Source: Nocardioides sp. (lineage in GTDB: Bacteria; Actinomycetota; Actinomycetes; Propionibacteriales; Nocardioidaceae). From it: DNA of 7,445 bases. The notes beneath the pieces were generated by a model, which did no database searches, had not been told where the DNA came from, and saw only the letters and a program-made list of their open reading frames with translations. Positions within the stretch are counted from its first letter, which is position 1. Each line of letters starts with the position of its first letter. This document shows, piece by piece, positions 1-4,619 of the stretch. Made by a program: the position numbers and the translations under genes. The stretch is taken from the NCBI GenBank assembly GCA_031177735.1, contig JAPSKJ010000101.1, positions 1-7,445 of the forward strand, written 5' to 3'.

Positions 1-113
1 CCTCCGCCGCGGAGTTCACCACGCAGGCCCTGACCCAGTCGCAGGAGGCCGTCGCCGAGCTGGCCGGCCTGGCGGGCTCGCTGCGCAGCGCCGTGAGCAC
101 CTTCAAGGCCTAG
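1..113 (+). CDS. Methyl-accepting chemotaxis protein, C-terminal end (partial)
   Basis: This is the last 36 codons of a gene entering from the left edge, reading in the frame that starts at base 3 and stopping at TAG 111-113. The peptide is Ala/Ser/Thr/Gln-rich and helical (it includes QSQEAVAELAGLAG and ends in STFKA). This resembles the end of the cytoplasmic coiled-coil signalling domain of chemoreceptors, where a heptad helix with an AVAEL-type motif runs into a short tail. No NWETF-like CheR/CheB tether is present at the C terminus. The neighbouring cheA and cheW genes, which converge on it, support a chemoreceptor that signals through the CheA-CheW array at the inner membrane. Only the tail is visible, so the ligand domain and family class cannot be judged; another coiled-coil protein is possible. 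Confidence 0.68.
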   Translation, partial: SAAEFTTQALTQSQEAVAELAGLAGSLRSAVSTFKA

Positions 114-153
114 GACCGGCCGGCGGAGTCCTCGCCGGCCCGACCAGAGGCGC

Positions 154-199
154 ACCTCCGGGAGGTGGAGACCACGGTCTCCGCCTCCCGGAGGTCTTT
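154..199 (+). terminator. Strong hairpin terminator after the receptor gene
   Basis: Bases 154-165 (ACCTCCGGGAGG) pair perfectly with 184-195. Position 166 forms a T-G wobble with 183, and 167-173 pair with 176-182. The result is a stem of about 20 bp with a 2-nt loop as drawn (4 nt in practice), starting 40 nt after the TAG stop. A short T-rich run (TCTTT, 195-199) follows. The wobble is a G-U pair only in the plus-strand RNA (it is A-C in the other strand), which fits a terminator for the plus-strand gene. Confidence 0.75.
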
Positions 200-246
200 G
201 TGCGTGCCGAGTCGAGCAGGGCCCAGCGCACGGGCCTGCACCACCG

Positions 247-258
247 GTTCGTACGAAC
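247..258. repeat. Perfect 12-bp palindrome
   Basis: GTTCGTACGAAC reads the same on both strands. It is only 50% GC inside a stretch of about 77% GC, which makes it stand out. It has the form of a dimeric repressor operator. It is not the actinobacterial LexA box (GAAC-N4-GTTC, half-sites in the opposite order) and not parS. No promoter or gene start lies beside it, so its role is unknown. Confidence 0.5.
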
Positions 259-366
259 GCCGGCCCTCCCCGGCGGACATGCCGCGTCAGCGCGTCGGTG
301 CTCCGGGCAGAGGTGCCGCGTCCGGGGCGGAGCCGATGCTCGAGGCCACCGACGGGTGCGACTACC

Positions 367-398
367 CGCGACACGCCGGGCGGCTCCCGCGTGTCGCG
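367..398. repeat. Inverted repeat, 10-bp arms, 12-nt loop
   Basis: CGCGACACGC at 367-376 pairs perfectly with GCGTGTCGCG at 389-398. The 12-nt loop (377-388) contains GGG and CCC that could extend the stem. There is no T-run on either side, so it does not look like an ordinary intrinsic terminator. Confidence 0.55.
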
Positions 399-440
399 CC
401 CTCGATCCTCCGCCCGGTGGCCCTCCCAGCTCATCCGGAC

Positions 441-462
441 GCCACGTCGGGTCCGACGTGGC
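441..462. repeat. Near-perfect palindrome, 10-bp arms, 2-nt centre
   Basis: GCCACGTCGG (441-450) and CCGACGTGGC (453-462) are exact reverse complements separated by GT. The compact symmetry fits either a dimeric protein-binding site or a tight hairpin. There is no T-run beside it and no adjacent gene start. Confidence 0.55.
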
Positions 463-476
463 CGCCGCACGCGGCC

Positions 477-493
477 GCGGGTGCGCCACCCGC
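477..493. repeat. Inverted repeat, 7-bp arms, 3-nt loop
   Basis: GCGGGTG (477-483) pairs with CACCCGC (487-493) around CGC. It lies 14 nt after the 441-462 palindrome, with the palindrome GCGGCCGC (471-478) between them. A 7-bp stem alone could be chance at this GC; it is listed because of the clustering. Confidence 0.35.
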
Positions 494-692
494 AGGGTCA
501 GGGCCAGTCGTCCGCCGTCCGGTGGCGCCGCACGCGGCGACGGCGGCGTCGACCCGGAGGCCACCTCCGTGCGTCGCCCTCGGCCGCTGGGTGCTCCGCC
601 GAGCGCCGAGGCCACCCGTTGGGCCGACGGTGTGGTGGACAGAGGTGGGCGGATCGAGCGAGGCAGGTGCCGTGGTCGTCGCCGCGGCTCAC

Positions 693-711
693 CCGGTGCG
701 CGCGGCACCGG
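693..711. repeat. Inverted repeat, 7-bp arms, 5-nt loop
   Basis: CCGGTGC (693-699) pairs with GCACCGG (705-711) around GCGCG. It is another tight stem in the gene-free spacer, without a T-run. It could be chance at this base composition. Confidence 0.3.
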
Positions 712-808
712 CTGCACACGGGGACGCGACGGGCCGAGCCGGAGACGCCGATGACGTCGGCGCAGTAGAGACCTCGGCGCGCAGGTGCGGCAGGACGGCA
801 CGGCCCGC

Positions 809-854
809 GAAACGCCGAGGCCGTCGCCATCCGCTGGGATGACGACGGCCGGCG
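809..854 (-). terminator. Second terminator-like hairpin downstream of cheW
   Basis: GGCCGTCG (819-826) pairs with 843-850 and CATCC (828-832) pairs with 837-841, around a 4-nt loop. The single mismatch between them (C827/A842) becomes a G-U wobble in the minus-strand RNA, giving a continuous 14-bp stem. CGCC (813-816) and GGCG (851-854) extend it past a 2-nt bulge. Read on the minus strand, the stem is followed at once by TTT (812-810). It lies about 70 nt past the cheW stop, so it could back up the first terminator. Confidence 0.5.
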
Positions 855-887
855 TGGTGGAGGGCCGTGGCGAACGGCGTGGCGAGA

Positions 888-916
888 CGCCCGACCCCCT
901 CAGGAGGGGGCGGGCG
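888..916 (-). terminator. Terminator-like hairpin directly after cheW
   Basis: CGCCCG (888-893) pairs with CGGGCG (911-916), then A894 bulges, then CCCCCT (895-900) pairs with AGGGGG (905-910) around a 4-nt loop. The 12-bp GC stem starts 6 nt past the cheW stop codon. The minus-strand bases after it (TCTCGCC) are poor in T, as is common for terminators in high-GC actinobacteria. It could also work on plus-strand transcripts. Confidence 0.6.
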
Positions 917-922
917 CAGCCG

Positions 923-1402
923 TCACGCGTTCTCGCCGGAAGGCTTGCTCGCCTCGTCCACGGCACGGTCGGCATCGAGGACCAGCAGGATCGAGTCGGA
1001 CAGCTGCCGGACGCCCGACACGACCTGCTGGACGGCGAGAGGCATGGTCGACGGTGCGGGCACCAGGCCCGGGCCACCGTGGTCACCGGTGTCGATCACG
1101 TCGCCGATGTCGTCGACGAGGAGGCTGACCACCTCGCCCCGGCTGCGGACGATCACGTTCATCGCTCCGCCGGCCTCACCGTCGACCTCCGCGCGCGGCG
1201 GCAGACCGAGCCGGAAGCGCAGGTCGAGAGCGGTGACGATCTGGCCGCGGAGGTTGATCAGCCCGCGGACCGCCCCGGACGCGCGCGGCACCGGGGTCAT
1301 CGGCTGCTGGAGGAGAACCTCCTGCACCTCGTCGACGTTCACCCCGAAGTAGAGGTCGTCGACCCAGAACGTGCAGTACTGGGTTGCCGTCTGCGTGCTC
1401 AT
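923..1402 (-). CDS. cheW: Chemotaxis adaptor protein CheW
   Basis: A 159-residue protein made of one CheW domain, which bridges chemoreceptors to CheA in the membrane-associated signalling array. The N terminus (YCTFWVDDLYFGVNVDEVQEVL, about 9-30) is the usual first beta pair. GLINLRGQIVTALDLR (47-62) is the family hallmark. The second subdomain follows (MNVIVRSRGEVVSLLVDDIGDVI, about 81-103), and a helix SDSILLVLDADRAV ends the fold. Length is normal for the family. The ATG overlaps the cheA stop as ATGA, and GGGAG at 1410-1414 lies 7 nt upstream inside cheA, so translation is probably coupled to cheA and the two are made together. It is the last gene of the minus-strand run, with a hairpin 6 nt past the stop. 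Confidence in identity is high. Confidence 0.95.
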   Translation of the reverse strand: MSTQTATQYCTFWVDDLYFGVNVDEVQEVLLQQPMTPVPRASGAVRGLINLRGQIVTALDLRFRLGLPPRAEVDGEAGGAMNVIVRSRGEVVSLLVDDIGDVIDTGDHGGPGLVPAPSTMPLAVQQVVSGVRQLSDSILLVLDADRAVDEASKPSGENA

Positions 1403-3780
1403 GCGCCCACTCCCGACCGTGCGACCACGGCTTCGATGTCGACCAGCTCGGTCACGTGGTCCTGGACGACCGCGGAACCGGTCACGCCGATCCGACTGCC
1501 GACCTCGGAGTGGATCACCGTGGCGTCAACCACGTCGAGCACCCGGTCGATGATGATGCCGATGGCCTGTTGCTCCTCGCCCTCGCCGAACTCGTGCACG
1601 ACGACGGAGACGTGATCGGTCCTCGCGCCGGTGTCGGGCAGCCCGATGACCGAGGCGAGGCGCACCAGCGGGAGGATCCCGTCGCGGTACTGCGCGACCT
1701 CCGCGGAGCCGGACCGCTCGATCCGCTCGGCCGCGAACTCCTCGAGCCGGGCCACCGCGGCCAGTGGGAGCGCCGCGCGGCGACCGCCGGCGACCTCCAT
1801 GACGAGCAGTGCGGTGGTGTTGCCGCCGTCGCCGTCGGTGTGCGACTCCGCCGACTCGGTCTGGCTGGCCGTCACCCCCTGGGCGTGGGCCATGCCGGGA
1901 ACATCGATGATGAGGGCCACCCGGCCATCACCCATGATGGTGGCGCCGGCGTACATGGTGAGGTTCTTCAGCTGCCGCCCGATCGGCTTGACGACGATCT
2001 CCTGGGTGTCGTGCACCTCGCTGACGCACAGCCCGAAGCGCAGGTCGTCGGACTGCAGCACGACCACGGTGAGGGCGTCGTCGTCGATCTTGTCGGTGCC
2101 CAGCGCCTCGGCGAGGGAGACCAGTGGCAGCAGCTTGCCGCGCAGCCTGAGCGCGGGGGCGCCGGCGAGCCGCTCGACGTTCCGCTCGAGGTCAGCGCCC
2201 TCCAGGCGGACCAGCTCGACCAGGTTGGCCTGCGGGATGGCGTAGCGCTCGGTGCCCTCCCCGACCACCAGGGCGGGGATGATGGCCAGGGTCAGCGGGA
2301 TGCGCACCCTGGTCGTGGTGCCGCGACCGACCTCGCTGGTGACGTCGACGCTCCCGCCGATGCGCTCGATGTTGGTGCGCACGACGTCCATCCCGACGCC
2401 CCGACCGGAGATGTTGCTGACCTGCTCGGCGGTGCTGAAGCCCGGCCTGAAGATCAGGCCCAGGATGTCGCGGTTGTCCATCCGGGCGAGCTGCTCGGCG
2501 GTGACGACACCGCGCTGCACGGCCACGGCGGCGATCTTGTCCGGGTCGATGCCCTTGCCGTCGTCGGTGATCTCGACGACCACCTGGCCGGACTCGTGGT
2601 AGGCGCGCAGCAGCAGGGTGCCCTTGGCGGGCTTCCCAGCCGCGACCCGCTCCCAGGGCGGCTCGATGCCGTGGTCCATGGAGTTGCGGACCAGGTGGGT
2701 CAACGGACCCTTGAGCGCCTCGAGCAGGCTGCGGTCGAGCTCGGTGTCGTGTCCCTCCATGGCGAGCTCGACCTCACGACCGAGCTGGTGGGCCAGGTCG
2801 CGCACGACCCGCGGCATCTTCGACCAGACCTGCCCGATCGGCTGCATGCGGGTCTTCATGACCGACTCCTGCAGCTCGCTGGCGACCAGGTCGAGCCGCT
2901 GGCTGGCGCGGACGAGCTCGATGTCGTCACCGCCCTCGGTGCGCTGCAGGATCTGGTTGCGGGTGAGCACCAGCTCGCCGACCAGCTGCACCAGGTTGTC
3001 CAGCAGGTCGACGTCGACGCGGACGGAGGCCTCGACGACGGTACGCCGCTCGCCAGGCTCCGCGGCGCCCTCGACCGGGTCCTCGTCGGCCGGAGCGAGC
3101 AAGCCCTTCAGGCTGGAGGGGAGCAGCGTGGGCGCCTCCTCCAGCGCGATGGGGTGGTCCTCGGGAGCCGTCCCCGGACCCTGCTCGGCGCTCACCTCGG
3201 GAGTGAGCTCGAGCGCGAGCTCCTCGCTCAGCTCGTCGAGCTCGTCGAGCTCGGTCCCGGTGGCGGGGACTGGGGCGGTGGGCTCCGGGTCGGCGGCGGG
3301 CAGCCCGGCTGCCAGCAGGCCGGGGTCCGCCGCGGCGGCGTGCCCGACGGGCACCGCGTGCCCGACCGGCACGGCGGCGGGTTGCTCCTCCCCCGCCAGC
3401 AGCGACTCGATCTCCGCGACCACCGGGGCCACGTCCACCGACGGGTCCTGGTCGCGGCCGGTGCGCTCGATCACGTCGAGCAGCGCCCGGGTCGTGTCGA
3501 CCATGCGCAGCAGCGCCTCGGTGACCGGTCCGGTCATCGCCTGCTCGCCGTCGCGCAGACGCGACAGCAGCGTCTCGCCGACGTGGGTCAGCGACTCCAG
3601 GCGCCCGAAGGCCAGGAACCCGCTGGTCCCCTTGATCGTGTGGATCGTGCGGAAAATGCTCGAGAGCAGCTCCCGCGAGCCCGGGTGGGCTTCGAGCTCC
3701 ACCAGGTCGCGGTCCAGCTGGTCGAGGTTCTCGTGGCTCTCCACGAGGAACTCCGCCACGATCTCTGCGTCGTCGTCCAT
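1399..3780 (-). CDS. cheA: Chemotaxis histidine kinase CheA with two CheW-like domains
   Basis: A 793-residue CheA, the kinase that phosphorylates CheY (and CheB) in response to receptors. An HPt domain (about 1-105) carries the phospho-acceptor H47 in the HTIKG motif. A Pro/Ala/Glu-rich linker (about 131-245) stands where a CheY-binding P2 domain would be; I see no P2 fold there. The dimerisation helices (about 248-315) follow. The ATPase domain has the N box around N366 (HLVRNSMDHGIE), the G1 box DDGKGID (406-412), the G2 box SGRGVGMDVV (458-467) and GRGTTTRVRIPLTLAI (485-500). A first CheW-like domain runs about 498-630 and a second about 655-790, whereas the E. coli protein (654 residues) has one. 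The ATG is fixed by AAAGGAGG just upstream. It starts 107 nt after csrA and overlaps cheW by 4 nt. All catalytic motifs are intact. A plus-strand open frame opposite it is a composition shadow. Confidence 0.97.
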   Translation of the reverse strand: MDDDAEIVAEFLVESHENLDQLDRDLVELEAHPGSRELLSSIFRTIHTIKGTSGFLAFGRLESLTHVGETLLSRLRDGEQAMTGPVTEALLRMVDTTRALLDVIERTGRDQDPSVDVAPVVAEIESLLAGEEQPAAVPVGHAVPVGHAAAADPGLLAAGLPAADPEPTAPVPATGTELDELDELSEELALELTPEVSAEQGPGTAPEDHPIALEEAPTLLPSSLKGLLAPADEDPVEGAAEPGERRTVVEASVRVDVDLLDNLVQLVGELVLTRNQILQRTEGGDDIELVRASQRLDLVASELQESVMKTRMQPIGQVWSKMPRVVRDLAHQLGREVELAMEGHDTELDRSLLEALKGPLTHLVRNSMDHGIEPPWERVAAGKPAKGTLLLRAYHESGQVVVEITDDGKGIDPDKIAAVAVQRGVVTAEQLARMDNRDILGLIFRPGFSTAEQVSNISGRGVGMDVVRTNIERIGGSVDVTSEVGRGTTTRVRIPLTLAIIPALVVGEGTERYAIPQANLVELVRLEGADLERNVERLAGAPALRLRGKLLPLVSLAEALGTDKIDDDALTVVVLQSDDLRFGLCVSEVHDTQEIVVKPIGRQLKNLTMYAGATIMGDGRVALIIDVPGMAHAQGVTASQTESAESHTDGDGGNTTALLVMEVAGGRRAALPLAAVARLEEFAAERIERSGSAEVAQYRDGILPLVRLASVIGLPDTGARTDHVSVVVHEFGEGEEQQAIGIIIDRVLDVVDATVIHSEVGSRIGVTGSAVVQDHVTELVDIEAVVARSGVGA
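3338..3373 (-). repeat. 18-nt tandem duplication in the CheA linker
   Basis: Two adjacent 18-nt units (3338-3355 and 3356-3373) differ at two positions and encode VPVGHA twice, at residues 138-149 of CheA. The duplication keeps the reading frame and lies in the low-complexity linker between the HPt and dimerisation domains, where length changes should be tolerated. Each unit is itself a small inverted repeat (GTGCCC / GGGCAC in the first). Confidence 0.7.
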
Positions 3781-3796
3781 GACCCTCCTTTGACGA
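3773..3796 (-). promoter_or_regulatory. Hairpin presenting the cheA ribosome binding site in its loop
   Basis: In the minus-strand RNA, UCGUC (3796-3792) can pair with GACGA (3777-3773) just inside the cheA coding region. The 14-nt loop then holds the whole Shine-Dalgarno sequence AAAGGAGG (3791-3784) and the ATG. The sequence AAGGA in a hairpin loop matches the core ANGGA element bound by CsrA. A second core, AUGGA, overlaps the start codon. csrA is the next gene upstream. Binding by CsrA is inference, and the 5-bp stem is weak. Confidence 0.35.
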
Positions 3797-3801
3797 GCGA
3801 C

Positions 3802-3828
3802 CCATCGGCCGCGCGAGAGGGTGTCTGA
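3802..3828 (-). promoter_or_regulatory. Possible sigma-28 (FliA/WhiG-type) promoter for cheA
   Basis: On the minus strand GCCGATGG (3809-3802) matches six of eight bases of the flagellar sigma factor -10 consensus GCCGATAA. TCAG lies exactly 15 nt upstream (3828-3825), where TAAA is expected, and matches two of four. It falls in the only sizeable gap in the gene run and would give a short leader containing the cheA ribosome binding site. The -35 match is weak. Confidence 0.25.
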
Positions 3829-3887
3829 GGGAGATAGGCGAAGGTGCTGCCGGGTCGCCCCGGGCGGTGGGCCTGCGTGGCTGAGCG

Positions 3888-4136
3888 TCAGCGACGCCGC
3901 AGCGCCTGCGAGAGCGACGCGACGGCCTCGGAGCTGGGCGATGCCGCCTCGCGGTTGGCGCCGGCGAGCTCGGCGAGCAGCTCGGCCCGGTGCACCGCGA
4001 CGGAGCGAGGCGCGTCGATGCCGACGCGCACGACGTCGCCGCGGACCTCGAGGACGGTGACGGTGACGGCGCTGCCGGACTCGTCGGGGTCGCCGATGAC
4101 GATGCTCTCGCCGACGCGGCGGCTCAGGACCAGCAT
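3888..4136 (-). CDS. csrA: Translational regulator CsrA
   Basis: An 82-residue CsrA/RsmA-family RNA-binding protein, a dimer that binds GGA motifs in mRNA leaders and usually blocks translation. In flagellated Gram-positive bacteria it represses flagellin synthesis until FliW removes it. The N terminus MLVLSRRVGESIVIGD (1-16) is the family signature, with L4 and R6 of the RNA-binding strand. VTVTVLEVRGD and VRVGIDAPRSVAVHREL-type sequence follow, with R50 at the place of the essential E. coli R44. Two departures are visible: about six extra residues (PDESGSA, 17-23) in the loop after the first strand, and a tail of roughly 20 residues past the usual helix ending in RRR. fliW lies 34 nt upstream. 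No clear Shine-Dalgarno precedes the ATG; instead a small hairpin sits there. The start is fixed by the family N terminus. Confidence 0.95.
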   Translation of the reverse strand: MLVLSRRVGESIVIGDPDESGSAVTVTVLEVRGDVVRVGIDAPRSVAVHRAELLAELAGANREAASPSSEAVASLSQALRRR

Positions 4137-4144
4137 GGCGCCAC

Positions 4145-4164
4145 GCTACCGCGAGCGGGGTAGC
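4145..4164 (-). promoter_or_regulatory. Hairpin at the csrA translation start region
   Basis: GCTACC (4145-4150) and GGTAGC (4159-4164) are exact reverse complements around an 8-nt loop, inside the 34-nt fliW-csrA gap and ending 8 nt before the csrA ATG. The downstream arm, GGUAGC in the RNA, is the only G-rich stretch that could act as a ribosome binding site. The hairpin could therefore limit csrA translation, or melt as ribosomes finish fliW. There is no GGA in the loop, so it is not an obvious CsrA target. Confidence 0.4.
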
Positions 4165-4170
4165 CCACGA

Positions 4171-4557
4171 TCAGGCGACCAGGGGTGCTGCGATGGGCAG
4201 CTGCGGGTCGTCGAGGATGACCTGGCTGGCCCGCCGGTTGACGGTGTTGACCAGCAACGGCGCGCGCAGGTTGACCGTCGTCTCGGCGAGGCTGTCCCCG
4301 GCGTGGACGACGAGCAGCACGAGCACGTCCTCGGCCGACTCGATGCCCAGGTCGGCGACCACGTCGTCGCCGACCTCGGGGGCGTAGTCGGGGAAGAACG
4401 GCATCGGCGGCACCACGACGAACTGCAGGTCGTCGTGGTGCAGCGACCGGAAGGAGCACAACGTGCCCTCGTCATCGAGCTGCACGAGCGCGAAGCGGCG
4501 CTCGTCGGGGAAGCCGGGCATGGGGTGCACCAGCTCGATGACCGGGATGTCCTGCAT
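4171..4557 (-). CDS. fliW: Flagellar assembly factor FliW (CsrA antagonist)
   Basis: A 128-residue FliW, a small cytoplasmic beta-barrel protein that binds either flagellin or CsrA. When flagellin leaves the cell through the export apparatus, freed FliW removes CsrA from flagellin mRNA. Family features are IPVIELVHPMPGFPDERRFALV (4-25), FFPDYAPEV (54-62) and TVNLRAPLLVNTVNRRASQVIL (94-115), the last being the conserved NLRAP...N...A.Q..L block. I chose the ATG at 4555-4557 because AGGAG (4562-4566) lies 4 nt upstream and family homology starts here. An in-frame ATG at 4621-4623 would add 22 residues and overlap the flgL stop as ATGA, but it has no Shine-Dalgarno and the extra residues look unstructured. 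Adjacent csrA is the expected partner. Confidence 0.93.
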   Translation of the reverse strand: MQDIPVIELVHPMPGFPDERRFALVQLDDEGTLCSFRSLHHDDLQFVVVPPMPFFPDYAPEVGDDVVADLGIESAEDVLVLLVVHAGDSLAETTVNLRAPLLVNTVNRRASQVILDDPQLPIAAPLVA

Positions 4558-4619
4558 GGCTCTCCTGACGGGGCTCTCGACGGGCCGGACGGCGGTGGGG
4601 GTCTCGACGCCGGAGCCGA

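Larger units (their letters stand above)
114..922. other. 810-nt convergent spacer with no gene, rich in inverted repeats
   Basis: Open frames cross this stretch in several registers, but their products are Arg/Pro/Ala-rich with no recognisable domain. A and T bases are spread over all three codon positions in the lines I checked, unlike the real genes here. Only about 661-770 shows a faint bias, and it is too short to call. GC is about 77% over seven 60-base lines counted, higher than in the genes. Perfect inverted repeats recur: 154-195, 247-258, 367-398, 441-462, 477-493, 526-539, 693-711, 746-762, 819-850 and 888-916. Its edges are terminators for the converging genes. What the middle does is unknown: it could be a structured RNA, a protein-binding region or decayed sequence. 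Confidence 0.6.

Noticed and set aside
247..258. A LexA (SOS) box or parS site at the 12-bp palindrome
   Set aside because: The half-sites are in the opposite order to GAAC-N4-GTTC, and the sequence differs from GTTTCACGTGAAAC.
342..616. GAGGCCACC at 342, 557 and 608 as a CRISPR-like or direct-repeat array
   Set aside because: Only 9 bases are shared, the spacings are unequal and the flanks differ. This is likely chance in GC-rich DNA.
661..773. A short minus-strand stretch with some third-position bias and a Cys-rich peptide (GLYCADV...CSRC)
   Set aside because: A and T avoid one codon position over 661-720, but the bias fades on both sides. No start with a ribosome binding site or known domain is seen, so a gene or gene remnant cannot be supported.
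103..1086. A 327-codon minus-strand open frame, and plus-strand frames at 165-842, 200-754 and 298-768
   Set aside because: Products are Arg/Pro/Ala/Ser-rich with no domain, overlap each other and cheW, and show no consistent GC preference at the third codon position. They are open because stop codons are rare at this GC.
1384..3828. An 814-codon open frame on the plus strand opposite cheA
   Set aside because: It is antisense to an intact CheA with all kinase motifs. Its product is a His/Asp/Gly/Leu-rich sequence with no domain, as expected from the mirror of GC-rich codons.
3845..3860. A terminator between csrA and cheA
   Set aside because: CCGGG/CCCGG gives only a 5-bp stem with no T-run, and a 5-bp GCTGA/TCAGC stem overlaps the csrA stop. 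Neither is convincing.
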